DNA of 64,000 bases from Sutcliffiella horikoshii (GTDB lineage: Bacteria > Bacillota > Bacilli > Bacillales > Bacillaceae_I). The position numbers and the translations under genes were made by a program. Position 1 is the stretch's first letter, and each line of letters opens with the position of its first letter. Positions 1 to 8,572 of this stretch are shown here, piece by piece. Below the pieces are notes generated by a model. That model had not been told where the DNA came from. It ran no database searches and was given only the letters and a program-made list of their open reading frames with translations. The stretch lies in assembly GCF_020524325.1 (NCBI RefSeq), contig NZ_JAIVKY010000006.1, positions 1-64,000 on the forward strand, given 5' to 3'.

Positions 1-141
1 AAGGAGTAGAGAGGTCCTCATCGCCAATATGAAGCCCTTAGTAAGAATAAAAACTGTTGAATTCTTCACCTAAGGGTCCAAAAAGAGGTTTTTACTTGAG
101 TTAACTATAAAAGCTCTAACGTTTTGTTCTAGTAATCTATA

Positions 142-268
142 GCTGTTGATTGGAGCAAAAGGCGAAGACTCCTGAGGGAGATAGCGCTAGGTGGAGACCC
201 CGCAGGCTTGCCGAGGAGGCTCCAGCAGCGCCCCTAGGAAAGCGAAGCAATTTGCGGAAATCAACAGC
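142..268 (+). repeat. 127-bp covarying hairpin repeat, copy R1
   Basis: Complete copy of the intergenic repeat family. It is bounded by a perfect 10-bp inverted repeat (GCTGTTGATT at 142-151, AATCAACAGC at 259-268). Inside are further paired arms: GCAAAAGGC with GCAATTTGC (7 of 9 pairs), GCGCT with AGCGC, and TGGAG with CTCCA around the core GACCCCGCAGG...CCGAGGAGG. It lies between the left window edge and the terminator at 295-323. It contains a 61-codon open frame that I do not consider a gene. Confidence 0.9.
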
Positions 269-294
269 GGTGCATAACGAAGCAACTAAAAAAG

Positions 295-323
295 GACCGG
301 GCGGTTTACCCGGTTTTTCTTTT
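295..323 (+). terminator. Rho-independent terminator upstream of rnjB
   Basis: Stem ACCGGG (296-301) and CCCGGT (309-314), followed by TTTTCTTTT. It would end a transcript entering from the left edge. No coding end could be recognised in bases 1-140; a short open frame stops at 71-73. Confidence 0.7.
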
Positions 324-357
324 GTGATCCATTAAATTCCAGTTATTATAATATTTC

Positions 358-387
358 TTGTATTCCAATTCTTTCATACGTTATAAT
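358..387 (+). promoter_or_regulatory. Probable SigA promoter for rnjB
   Basis: TTGTAT (358-363), 18-bp spacer, TATAAT (382-387), about 125 bp upstream of the rnjB start. A weaker candidate is TTGATG at 452-457 with CATAAT at 476-481. No other feature is visible between the terminator at 323 and the gene. Confidence 0.5.
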
Positions 388-511
388 AATTTCAAATGAC
401 ATGGAGCGGATATTGATTTGGCACTAGGTAGCTGAAAATTTAATAGATCTCTTGATGCAAAGCGTGCATTATCGTCATAATTCGTTTTACAGATATATAG
501 GAGGTTAAAAA

Positions 512-2176
512 GTGAATACACCACAGATAGAGAAACTTAAAGTGTTTGCCCTCGGGGGGATCGGGGAAATCGGCAAAAATATGTACGTTATAGAAATAGA
601 AGATTCCATTTATATCATGGACACAGGTGTCATGATTCCGGAAGATGGGATGCTTGGTATTGATATGGTAATTCCAGACACCACCTATCTTGAGGATAAT
701 AAGGACAAGATTCAGGGGATCTTCCTCACACATGGGCATGAAGAGCATATGGGCGGACTTGCATATATCCTTAGGAAATTAAAAGCTCCTGTATATGGAA
801 CCAAGTTTACTTTGGCACTTGCAAAAGAACTTGTGAACGGGCTAGGATCTAAAGGGCAAGTGGAGTTTAAGGAAGTGGATGACAGTACTGTCTTAGAATT
901 GCCTCATACGACAGTTACTTTTTTTAGAACAAACCATAGCATTCCAGATTCAGTCGGCATTTGCTTTCACACATCACAAGGCGCCATCGTTCATACAGGT
1001 GACTTCAAATTCGATCAATCCCAGTTATCAAAGAATGCAGATTTGGGAAAAATAGCGGAAATTGGAAACAAAGGTGTACTATGTGTCCTTTCAGATAGCA
1101 CCAATGCAGAAAAACCGGGATATACCATATCCGAATCCGTTGTTAAACAAGAGATTGCGGATGTAACGTATAATGCAAAAGGCCGCGTATTTGCTGCTTG
1201 CCTATCTACCAATGTCGGACGAATTCAACAAATTGTTCAGGCTGCTGTAGACAGCAAGAGGAAGCTTGTGGTCGTGTCTCATCCTACAGATCGAAATTTC
1301 ACGATTGCAACAGAACTAGATTATTTACACATACCCGATGACCTGCTTGTACCTGTGAATGAACTTGGCAACCTAAACGATGATAATGTAGTTGTTCTTA
1401 CGATTGGGACGCACTCTCAACTTATGTCATCCCTTTTAAAAATGGCCAAAGGTACGCATAAACATGCTCAAATCAAACATCAAGACATCGTTATGATTGC
1501 AGCTTCCCCTTCACCTGGTACAGAATTAACGGTAGCTAAAGTAATTGACAAGCTATACAGAGCCGGAGCAGTTGTCATTTATGGCCAAAAGAAGATTCAT
1601 TCATCTGGTCATGGTTGTCAGGAAGAACTAAAATTAATGCTGAACTTACTCAAGCCAAAGTATGTAATTCCTATCCAAGGGGAATTCAAAATGCAAAGAG
1701 CGCTATCTAAAGTGGCAGAGAGCGTTGGAATTTATAAGGATAATATATTCTTATTGAATAAAGGTGAAGTAGTTGAGTTTAACAAAGGGACTGGAAAATA
1801 TGCCGGCAAAGTATATGCGGGGAATGTTCTAATTGATGGTCTTGGAGTTGGGGATATCGGAAATATCGTATTAAGAGATCGCAGGTTATTGTCACAGGAC
1901 GGTATAATGGTTGTGGTTGTTTCCATCAGTAAGAGCCAGAAGAAAATTATTGCTGGTCCAGAAATCCTTTCAAGAGGCTTTGTTTATGTGCGGGAGTCAG
2001 AAGAGCTTTTAGACAGAGCAAATGGCATCGTGACAGAAATTCTTGACAATGCTGTAAAAGAACAGATTCTTGAGTGGTCAAGCCTAAAGCTTAAGATAAG
2101 AGAATCCCTAAACCAGCACTTATATGAAAAGACTAGACGTCGACCAATGATTCTTCCAATTATCATGGAAGTGTAA
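512..2176 (+). CDS. rnjB: Ribonuclease J2
   Basis: Metallo-beta-lactamase/beta-CASP ribonuclease of 554 aa. RNase J2 partners RNase J1 in 5'-to-3' exonuclease and endonuclease mRNA turnover. The GTG start at 512 follows TAGGAGGT. Visible motifs are HGHEEH (74-79), HTGDFKFD (161-168), SDSTNAEKPG (194-203) and SSGHG (364-368), with a J-type C-terminal domain ending in PIIMEV. The metal-binding HxHxDH motif carries Glu instead of Asp at residue 78. The phosphate-binding loop, normally close to GSQGEPM in J1, reads GTHSQLM (299-305). Both changes fit the weakly active J2 paralogue rather than J1. The position directly upstream of tepA-ylzJ-spoIIIE matches B. subtilis ymfA/rnjB. Confidence 0.93.
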   Translation: MNTPQIEKLKVFALGGIGEIGKNMYVIEIEDSIYIMDTGVMIPEDGMLGIDMVIPDTTYLEDNKDKIQGIFLTHGHEEHMGGLAYILRKLKAPVYGTKFTLALAKELVNGLGSKGQVEFKEVDDSTVLELPHTTVTFFRTNHSIPDSVGICFHTSQGAIVHTGDFKFDQSQLSKNADLGKIAEIGNKGVLCVLSDSTNAEKPGYTISESVVKQEIADVTYNAKGRVFAACLSTNVGRIQQIVQAAVDSKRKLVVVSHPTDRNFTIATELDYLHIPDDLLVPVNELGNLNDDNVVVLTIGTHSQLMSSLLKMAKGTHKHAQIKHQDIVMIAASPSPGTELTVAKVIDKLYRAGAVVIYGQKKIHSSGHGCQEELKLMLNLLKPKYVIPIQGEFKMQRALSKVAESVGIYKDNIFLLNKGEVVEFNKGTGKYAGKVYAGNVLIDGLGVGDIGNIVLRDRRLLSQDGIMVVVVSISKSQKKIIAGPEILSRGFVYVRESEELLDRANGIVTEILDNAVKEQILEWSSLKLKIRESLNQHLYEKTRRRPMILPIIMEV

Positions 2177-2186
2177 TATTGTTTCT

Positions 2187-2232
2187 TACCCGCTATGTGG
2201 CAGTTCATGTCATGTAGCGGGTTTTGTTTTTC
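2187..2232 (+). terminator. Terminator after rnjB
   Basis: A 15-bp imperfect stem, ACCCGCTATGTGGCA with TGTCATGTAGCGGGT, followed by TTTGTTTTT. It separates rnjB from tepA. Confidence 0.9.
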
Positions 2233-2316
2233 AAATGATTGCGAATGAAAAAATGCATCGCGTCAATACTATACTGGAGAAAACTTATTTTATAAGGGAC
2301 GGAAGGAGATTGTCGC

Positions 2317-3075
2317 ATGTCTGATTTTACATACCAGTCATCGGAACAACCACAAGGGGAGCCCAACAAACAGGATGCAGGGAAGGATTCCTTAGTGAAT
2401 AAAATTCAGCAGCTAGGCCAAACAAATGTCGCACAAATGCCATCTGACTCAAAAATACATTGTCTTACTATAGTGGGTCAAATTGAGGGGCACGTCCAAT
2501 TACCTCCTCAAAATAAAACAACTAAATACGAACATGTCATCCCTCAAATTGTCGCCATTGAGCAAAACCCGAATATCGAGGGACTGTTAGTTATCTTAAA
2601 TACGGTAGGCGGAGATGTTGAAGCAGGATTGGCAATTTCCGAGATGCTAGCTTCCTTGTCAAAGCCAACGGTCTCACTCGTCCTTGGTGGAGGCCACTCA
2701 ATAGGAGTGCCTATCGCGGTTTCTTGTGATTATTCCTTTATCGCCGAAACGGCAACCATGACTATTCATCCTGTTCGATTGACAGGTTTAGTAATCGGTG
2801 TACCCCAAACCTTTGAGTACCTCGATAAAATGCAGGATAGAGTCATTAATTTTGTAACGAAAAACTCCGGCATTCCTGAAGAAAAATTCAAGGAATTGAT
2901 GCTCTCAAAAGGTAATCTCACCCGAGATATTGGGACCAATGTAGTTGGAGCAGATGCTGTGGAGTACGGATTGATTGATCAAGTTGGTGGAGTAGGAGAA
3001 GCAATCCGAAAGCTGAACGAGATGGTTGAGGCGAAGAATCAGGATAAACCTGAAGAAGGGAAGATGCTGCAATGA
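2317..3075 (+). CDS. tepA: ClpP-class serine protease TepA (YmfB)
   Basis: 252-aa ClpP/crotonase-fold peptidase known as translocation-enhancing protein in B. subtilis, where it has been linked to signal-peptide handling. The ATG at 2317 follows GGAAGGAG. The oxyanion loop [10 protein letters not shown] (95-104), the nucleophile Ser128 in GGGHSIG (124-130) and the histidine at 151 in MTIHP match the SppA/ClpP serine-histidine arrangement. The N-terminal 45 residues are Gln/Ser-rich and lack a signal sequence, so the protein is probably cytosolic. The stop overlaps the start of ylzJ by 4 nt (ATGA), indicating translational coupling. Confidence 0.9.
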   Translation: MSDFTYQSSEQPQGEPNKQDAGKDSLVNKIQQLGQTNVAQMPSDSKIHCLTIVGQIEGHVQLPPQNKTTKYEHVIPQIVAIEQNPNIEGLLVILNTVGGDVEAGLAISEMLASLSKPTVSLVLGGGHSIGVPIAVSCDYSFIAETATMTIHPVRLTGLVIGVPQTFEYLDKMQDRVINFVTKNSGIPEEKFKELMLSKGNLTRDIGTNVVGADAVEYGLIDQVGGVGEAIRKLNEMVEAKNQDKPEEGKMLQ

Positions 3076-3284
3076 TTCTCTATACGACCATGCCTCAGGA
3101 ATTAATCTTTCCTGTGGAAAATGGAGAGTATGAAAAGCAACGTGTGATAGATTTTAACGGTGTTTCCTTGGTAGTTCAACAAACTGACATGAACGCATAT
3201 CAGATTGTCCGGAACTTAAGTACAGATCCTGCACATTATCTTAGTAGCGAGTATTCTCCTGGACAAACGATTAATTTTCTTTAA
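3072..3284 (+). CDS. ylzJ: YlzJ-like small protein
   Basis: 70-aa protein of unknown function in the YlzJ family, found in Bacillaceae between tepA and spoIIIE. Its ATG overlaps the tepA stop by 4 nt. It starts [14 protein letters not shown], is soluble and has no membrane segment. Identification rests on its size, this opening motif and the conserved position. Confidence 0.8.
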   Translation: MILYTTMPQELIFPVENGEYEKQRVIDFNGVSLVVQQTDMNAYQIVRNLSTDPAHYLSSEYSPGQTINFL

Positions 3285-3289
3285 CACCG

Positions 3290-3317
3290 TTTCAAGAGTA
3301 AGGGCTTATGATATAAT
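3290..3317 (+). promoter_or_regulatory. Candidate promoter for spoIIIE
   Basis: TTTCAA (3290-3295), 16-bp spacer, TATAAT (3312-3317), in the gap after ylzJ. The hairpin at 3335-3366 would lie inside the resulting leader. Confidence 0.4.
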
Positions 3318-3334
3318 ACAAGCATCAGAGGAAA

Positions 3335-3366
3335 AAGCAGCCAGTATATGTTGGCTGCTTTCGTCT
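3335..3366 (+). terminator. Hairpin/terminator before spoIIIE
   Basis: Stem AAGCAGCCA (3335-3343) with TTGGCTGCTT (3351-3360), followed by TCGTCTT. The T-tract is weak. It lies only about 30 bp upstream of the spoIIIE start and downstream of the candidate promoter, so it could end the tepA-ylzJ transcript or attenuate spoIIIE. Confidence 0.55.
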
Positions 3367-3394
3367 TCTCATTATGGTCAGATAGGTGAGAATT

Positions 3395-5740
3395 ATGTCA
3401 AAACGAAAAAAGAGACAAAGAAAAACCAAAAACCGTGATGAATGGAAACGTACAGTCACCTTTGAAGTAATGGGGCTGCTGATGTTGGCCATTACATGTA
3501 TAGCGATTGCCAAACTTGGTATGGTAGGACAAACCTTTGTTCTATTATTTCGTTTTTTTAGTGGAGAATGGTATATGCTCATGCTTCTTGGGCTATTGCT
3601 CTTATCAGGATATATCATCTGGAAAAGAGAGTTGCCTACCTTCTTCTCAAGGCAATTGGTTGGTGTGTATGTTATCATGATGTCTGTTTTATTACTTAGC
3701 CATGTTACTCTGTTCAGGATGTTGTCTCGCGGAGGCTCATTTGCTAATCCATCCGTTATCGGCAATACTTGGGAGCTTTTTTGGCTAGAAGTCAATGGGG
3801 AAACTAGTACGACAGACCTTGGCGGAGGTATGATGGGAGCAGTATTGTTTGCCCTGTTCCATCTGCTATTTGATGCAAGAGGAGCACAGTGGATTGCCAT
3901 GATATTCATCGTGATTGGTATCATATTAGTCACTGGAAAATCCCTTAATGACACGGTAATCAAAGTTGCTGCAGGCCTATTCGGATTTGCAAAGAACCAA
4001 TGGGTTGCTTTTATGGAAGATATGAAAGGTTGGAAAGAAGACAGTAATAAACGTAAAAAAGAGAAACAAGCAGAAGAGAAAAAGCAAAAAACTGAGAAAA
4101 AAGAGAAATCAGAAGAAGTTCTTGTTGTGGAAGATTCTTCAGAAGAAATCATCTCTCCGCCTATTATATCTTCTTTTAACGACCGAGAGTCAGAAGTAAA
4201 GCAGGTTGAAACGGAACCTGTAGCAACTACAAGTGATGACAAAGAGGCTGTACAAGAAGAAGCCGGGGAACTCATTGCAGGTCCTATGGCCTTCACGGAA
4301 GTAGAAAATAAAGAATATGTTCTTCCGTCTCTTGATCTTTTAAACAAGCCAATTGCCAATCATCAGACAACAGAGCATGAGAACATTTATCAGAACGCTA
4401 GAAAATTAGAGAAAACGTTCGCAAGCTTTGGTGTGAAAGCAAAAGTAACGAAGGTTCACCTTGGTCCTGCTGTTACAAAATATGAAGTTTACCCAGATGT
4501 CGGTGTTAAAGTCAGCAAGATTGTAAACTTAAGTGACGATTTGGCCCTTGCCCTGGCAGCCAAAGATATACGAATTGAAGCTCCGATCCCGGGTAAGTCG
4601 GCTATTGGAATTGAAGTACCAAATAATGAAGTTGCAATGGTATCCCTAAGAGAAGTTTTAGATACCAAACAGGCCGAAAAACCGGATGCGAAGTTATTGA
4701 TTGGCTTAGGCCGTGATATTTCTGGAGACTCTGTCGTGGCAGAGCTTAATAAAATGCCCCATCTTCTTGTTGCCGGTGCAACAGGAAGCGGTAAAAGTGT
4801 TTGTATAAACGGTATCATCACTAGTATTTTGGTGCGTGCAAAGCCACATGAAGTAAAAATGATGATGATTGACCCGAAAATGGTAGAGTTGAACATGTAT
4901 AACGGGGTACCTCATCTTTTGGCACCAGTAGTAACAGATCCTAAAAAGGCCTCTCAAGCACTGAAGAAAGTTGTAAATGAGATGGAACGTCGTTATGAGC
5001 TGTTCTCCCATACAGGTACAAGGAATATTGAGGGGTATAATGACTACATAAAGAGACACAATCAGGATGAAGAAGCGAAACAGCCATCCTTACCATATAT
5101 TGTGGTGATCGTCGATGAGCTTGCCGACCTTATGATGGTCGCTTCCTCCGATGTGGAAGACTGTATCACAAGGCTTGCCCAAATGGCTCGTGCAGCGGGG
5201 ATCCATCTGATTATAGCCACACAACGACCATCTGTTGATGTTATCACAGGGGTCATTAAAGCGAATATCCCATCACGGATCGCTTTTAGCGTTTCGTCAC
5301 AGACAGACTCTAGAACGATTTTGGATATGGGAGGAGCGGAAAAACTTCTTGGACGAGGGGACATGCTGTTTCTTCCGGTTGGCGCGTCCAAACCGATAAG
5401 GGTTCAGGGTGCCTTCCTATCAGATGAAGAGGTTGAACGGATTGTAGACTTTGTCATCGATCAGCAGAAGGCGCAATATCAGGAGGAAATGATTCCTCAA
5501 GATATCAATGAAGAAGTGGAAGATGTGAATGATGATCTTTATGATGATGCCGTTCAGCTGGTTCTAGAGATGCAAACTGCCTCTGTATCCATGCTTCAGC
5601 GTCGTTTCCGCATTGGTTACACTAGAGCTGCAAGACTTATCGACGCCATGGAAGTAAGGGGAGTAGTTGGCCCCTATGAGGGCAGCAAACCACGTACTGT
5701 ATTAGTATCAGGAAATCAAAGTGAAGATGTGGGTTCATAA
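3395..5740 (+). CDS. spoIIIE: DNA translocase SpoIIIE (FtsK family)
   Basis: 781-aa septal DNA pump that moves the chromosome into the forespore. ATG 3395 ([10 protein letters not shown]) is preferred over the in-frame GTG at 3386 because AGATAGGTGAG sits at proper spacing. The N-terminus (about 20-175) has four hydrophobic segments. A charged Lys/Glu linker (about 205-310) precedes the FtsK motor, with Walker A GATGSGKS near 461-468 and Walker [11 protein letters not shown] near 568. The C-terminal gamma winged helix (about 715-781, [14 protein letters not shown]) reads SRS-type orientation sequences in this family. It is flanked by its own promoter and terminators, so it is probably monocistronic. 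Confidence 0.96.
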   Translation: MSKRKKRQRKTKNRDEWKRTVTFEVMGLLMLAITCIAIAKLGMVGQTFVLLFRFFSGEWYMLMLLGLLLLSGYIIWKRELPTFFSRQLVGVYVIMMSVLLLSHVTLFRMLSRGGSFANPSVIGNTWELFWLEVNGETSTTDLGGGMMGAVLFALFHLLFDARGAQWIAMIFIVIGIILVTGKSLNDTVIKVAAGLFGFAKNQWVAFMEDMKGWKEDSNKRKKEKQAEEKKQKTEKKEKSEEVLVVEDSSEEIISPPIISSFNDRESEVKQVETEPVATTSDDKEAVQEEAGELIAGPMAFTEVENKEYVLPSLDLLNKPIANHQTTEHENIYQNARKLEKTFASFGVKAKVTKVHLGPAVTKYEVYPDVGVKVSKIVNLSDDLALALAAKDIRIEAPIPGKSAIGIEVPNNEVAMVSLREVLDTKQAEKPDAKLLIGLGRDISGDSVVAELNKMPHLLVAGATGSGKSVCINGIITSILVRAKPHEVKMMMIDPKMVELNMYNGVPHLLAPVVTDPKKASQALKKVVNEMERRYELFSHTGTRNIEGYNDYIKRHNQDEEAKQPSLPYIVVIVDELADLMMVASSDVEDCITRLAQMARAAGIHLIIATQRPSVDVITGVIKANIPSRIAFSVSSQTDSRTILDMGGAEKLLGRGDMLFLPVGASKPIRVQGAFLSDEEVERIVDFVIDQQKAQYQEEMIPQDINEEVEDVNDDLYDDAVQLVLEMQTASVSMLQRRFRIGYTRAARLIDAMEVRGVVGPYEGSKPRTVLVSGNQSEDVGS

Positions 5741-5750
5741 AAAAGCAATA

Positions 5751-5782
5751 GAAAAGGCGGCTATCAAAAGCCGTCTTTTCTG
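5751..5782 (+). terminator. Terminator after spoIIIE
   Basis: Stem AAAAGGCGGCT with AAGCCGTCTTTT, followed by CTGTT. Placed 10 bp after the spoIIIE stop. Confidence 0.85.
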
Positions 5783-5815
5783 TTCCTAAGAAAAGAAAAA
5801 GAAATCATACAATAC

Positions 5816-5942
5816 CGTTGATTTCCGTTCCAGGCGCTTCGCTTGCCTGCGGGCGGTCCGTGAGCCTCCTCGGCTTCGCCTGCGGGGTCTCACCTGACCC
5901 TTCCTCCCGCGGGCGTCTGCGCGCCTTCCACTCCAATCAACT
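5816..5942 (-). repeat. 127-bp hairpin repeat, copy R2 (GC-rich subtype)
   Basis: Complete copy in reverse orientation. The end reads CGTTGATT with AATCAAC at the other end. The hypervariable arm is AGGCGC (5832-5837) with GCGCCT (5921-5926), and the central arm is GTGAG/CTCAC. It is much richer in G+C than its surroundings. With R3 it forms a divergent composite separated by about 88 bp; the same composite recurs at 28641-29213. Confidence 0.88.
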
Positions 5943-6030
5943 ATGTGACTTCATTCAACTAATGGGTTATAAAAAGTCATCTAACCGAGTTGTCTGAAAA
6001 AACATTAACTTTTTGTTTTTCTTATTTTTA

Positions 6031-6141
6031 GCTGTGGATTGGAACAAATGGCGGAGACTCCTGCGGGGGAGTAGCGGCAATGTTGAGACCCCACATGCTT
6101 GCCGAGAAGCCTCAAGGTCGCCCCGCGGAAAGGAACAGCGG
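6031..6141 (+). repeat. Hairpin repeat, copy R3 (internal deletion)
   Basis: Starts GCTGTGGATTGG and ends GGAACAGCGG, like copy R10. Compared with R10 it lacks about 19 bp between two GGAAAG direct repeats, which removes the 3' partner of the ACAAATGGC arm. The central arm TTGAG/CTCAA remains. The deletion looks like slippage or recombination between the short repeats. Confidence 0.8.
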
Positions 6142-6238
6142 CGAGCAACCAATTCGCTGAAATTATAAAATTATATTTGATCAGAAGGTTTAGGTCCTAC
6201 TACATTTTTATTGGGAATATGTATAAACCGCTTACTTT

Positions 6239-6245
6239 TTCGACA
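6239..6245 (-). promoter_or_regulatory. Candidate Spo0A box upstream of ymfC
   Basis: TTCGACA on this strand is TGTCGAA on the other, in the context TTTTGTCGAAAAA, a full match to the Spo0A core. It lies about 107 bp before the ymfC start. A seven-base core can occur by chance, so function is not established. Confidence 0.35.
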
Positions 6246-6351
6246 AAAAACAATAATTTCTATTTATTTTAGCCCTAAAAAGTGTTATATTATTTTGGAT
6301 TAATAGGAAAACATGAAAAGTGTTTTGTAAACGGTTAATGGGGGATCAGTT

Positions 6352-7077
6352 ATGACGATTCGGTCAGACAGCAGACATTTGTATTTACTAGTTGTAGACA
6401 AATTAAAGCAAGATATCGAGAACAAGGTGTATAGAGAAAAAGAAAAACTACCTTCCGAATTCGAATTGTCTCGACGACTAGGAGTTAGCAGAGCAACATT
6501 GAGAGAAGCATTGCGTGTATTGGAAGAAGAAAATATTGTCGTCAGAAGACACGGTGTAGGAACATTTGTTAATTCCAAGCCGGTATTCTCATCAGGGATC
6601 GAACAGCTAAATTCTGTAACGGAAATGATCTCACAAGCTGGAATGAAGCCGGGGACGGTCTTTTTAACTTCCACCATTGAAACACCAAGCGAGGAAGAGT
6701 TAATAAAATTCAATAACAAAGAAATCAGGGAAGTCCTTCACTTTGAGCGTGTAAGAACCGCCAATGATCTTCCGGTTGTTTACTGTATTGATAAAATTCC
6801 TACCACCATTGTAGAAGACTATCAATCTTATAAGAACGAATCTCTCCTGAAACTTCTTGAAAAAGAAGCGGGTAGATATATTTCTTATGCTGTAACTCAT
6901 ATCGAACCAATCGGTTACCATGATAAAATTTCACCGATTCTCGAATGCGAACCTGAGACAGCATTGCTTGTATTAAAGCAAATGCATTATGATCAAAATG
7001 ATGAGCCGATTCTATACTCACTTAACTACTTCAGAGCGGACAAATTCAGCTTCCATGTTTTAAGAAAGCGTCCATAG
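6352..7077 (+). CDS. ymfC: GntR/HutC-family transcriptional regulator YmfC
   Basis: 241-aa regulator. Residues about 10-78 form the winged helix of GntR proteins ([20 protein letters not shown], then the RRHGVGTFV wing). Residues about 95-235 form a UTRA ligand-binding domain, which in this family usually binds a small metabolite or sugar phosphate. ATG 6352 follows GGGGGATC. The gene stands alone between the R2/R3 repeats and its own terminator. The position after spoIIIE matches B. subtilis ymfC. Targets and ligand are not known from the sequence. Confidence 0.88.
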   Translation: MTIRSDSRHLYLLVVDKLKQDIENKVYREKEKLPSEFELSRRLGVSRATLREALRVLEEENIVVRRHGVGTFVNSKPVFSSGIEQLNSVTEMISQAGMKPGTVFLTSTIETPSEEELIKFNNKEIREVLHFERVRTANDLPVVYCIDKIPTTIVEDYQSYKNESLLKLLEKEAGRYISYAVTHIEPIGYHDKISPILECEPETALLVLKQMHYDQNDEPILYSLNYFRADKFSFHVLRKRP

Positions 7078-7086
7078 AAATTTCAG

Positions 7087-7117
7087 AACACCACAAATTC
7101 GTGGTGTTTTTTATTTT
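7087..7117 (+). terminator. Terminator after ymfC
   Basis: Stem AACACCAC (7088-7095) with GTGGTGTT and TTTTATTTT. Confidence 0.9.
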
Positions 7118-7288
7118 GAGTGTTCCCCTGGGCTATCTGACTTGTAAATCTTTCTAATTTAACGTTATATTGGGTTTAGGACTATTTTTTGAACGTTATA
7201 GAAAGAATAGTACTGTCTATATTTTTATACGATTAACTAACAGGATGAAAATCTGTAGTGCCCGCATCATAGTAAAGGAGGAGATTTC

Positions 7289-8569
7289 TTGAAACTAGTT
7301 GATGAAAGAACGTACACGCTAAATGGAATCAACGTTCACACTATTCCGACCAATAAATTCAAGACGAACACACTTGTCTTGAAAGTAAAGGCTCCGTTAT
7401 CAGAAGAAGATGTAACGGTTCGTGCAATTATGCCGTATGTCCTTCAGAACGCGACAGAGTCCCATCCGCAACCTTCGCAATTCAGGGCATATCTAGATGA
7501 ATTATATGGTGCTAGCCTTGCTGTCGATCTCAGTAAAAAAGGCGAAGATCACATCATATCCATAAGGTTAGAGATTGCCAATGAAAAGTTTCTAAAAGAT
7601 TCCACACCACTCCTTGAAAAAGGGATTGAACTGTTAAGCGAAGTGCTATTGAAACCTGTAAAGGAAGGAAATGGTTTCAAAACAGCCACAGTGGAAAAGG
7701 AAAAAAGGGCATTAAAACAAAGAATCCAATCTGTATACGATGATAAAATGCGTTATGCAAGCCAGCGTCTTATCGAGGAAATGTGTCCAGAGGAACCATA
7801 CCGCCTAAGTGCGAACGGTGAAAAGGATAAAGTAGATGCCATAACATCAGAATCCCTTTACAACTATTATCAAAGCATGTTGAAAACCAATGATATCCAT
7901 CTATATTTCGTTGGCGACATTAAAGAGGAAGAAGTAGACGAATATGTTAAAAAGTACTTTGTGTTACCTGACCAGGAAAGCAAAGTAACTTCTTCCATCA
8001 AGCAGCCTAATAAAGATATGAAAGAGCCGAACGAAGTCATAGAACGTCAGGATATTAAACAAGGGAAATTAAATATTGGATATAGAACAAACGTGACATT
8101 CAAAGATGATCTTTATTATGCTTTGCAAGTCTTCAATGGTATCTTTGGCGGTTTTTCTCATTCTAAACTTTTTATTAATGTGAGGGAGAAGGAAAGCCTG
8201 GCCTATTATGCTGCGTCACGTGTGGAAAGTCATAAAGGTTTGTTACTTGTCATGTCCGGTATCGACTTTTCCAATTACGAAAAAGCGGTAACCATCATTA
8301 ATCAGCAAATTGAAGCGATGAAGCAAGGGGAATATACAGAAGGGGAAATTTCCCAGACGAAAGCTGTCATTAAAAATCAAATACTTGAAACCATTGATAC
8401 AGCAAGAGGATTGATTGAAGTCCTGTATAATAATGAAGTGTCAGAAGCTGATAAGCCGATAGAAGCATTCCTTGAAGGGGTAGAGAATGTTACCAAAGAG
8501 GAAATTCAGGAAGTTGCTAAGATGATTGAACTCGATACCACCTACTTTTTGACTGGGAAGGAGGCGTAA
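7289..8569 (+). CDS. ymfF: M16-like inactive peptidase, EF-P modification-associated YmfF
   Basis: 426-aa protein of the M16 (insulinase/processing peptidase) fold. The TTG start at 7289 follows AAAGGAGGAG. The region that should carry the zinc motif HxxEH has none (RAYLDELYGA follows directly), so it is probably the non-catalytic partner of YmfH, as in two-subunit M16 enzymes. The C-terminal half keeps the VREKESLAYYA segment typical of M16 proteins. The ymfF-ymfH-ymfI set is associated with 5-aminopentanol modification of elongation factor P; the role of the M16 pair is not understood. The ymfH start is 3 bp downstream. Confidence 0.88.
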   Translation: MKLVDERTYTLNGINVHTIPTNKFKTNTLVLKVKAPLSEEDVTVRAIMPYVLQNATESHPQPSQFRAYLDELYGASLAVDLSKKGEDHIISIRLEIANEKFLKDSTPLLEKGIELLSEVLLKPVKEGNGFKTATVEKEKRALKQRIQSVYDDKMRYASQRLIEEMCPEEPYRLSANGEKDKVDAITSESLYNYYQSMLKTNDIHLYFVGDIKEEEVDEYVKKYFVLPDQESKVTSSIKQPNKDMKEPNEVIERQDIKQGKLNIGYRTNVTFKDDLYYALQVFNGIFGGFSHSKLFINVREKESLAYYAASRVESHKGLLLVMSGIDFSNYEKAVTIINQQIEAMKQGEYTEGEISQTKAVIKNQILETIDTARGLIEVLYNNEVSEADKPIEAFLEGVENVTKEEIQEVAKMIELDTTYFLTGKEA

Positions 8570-8572
8570 AAG

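Noticed and set aside
2-73. Possible 3' end of a coding region at the left edge (frame ending TAA at 71-73)
   Set aside because: Only 23 codons, no recognisable family; dapA is expected upstream in B. subtilis but its end could not be identified.
150-335. 61-codon open frame across repeat R1
   Set aside because: It lies within the structured repeat and terminator, has no ribosome-binding site, and similar frames arise in other copies (28563-28901).
3325-4359. 344-codon reverse-strand frame opposite spoIIIE
   Set aside because: Shadow of the Lys/Glu-rich linker and N-terminus of spoIIIE; serine-rich low-complexity translation, no start signals.
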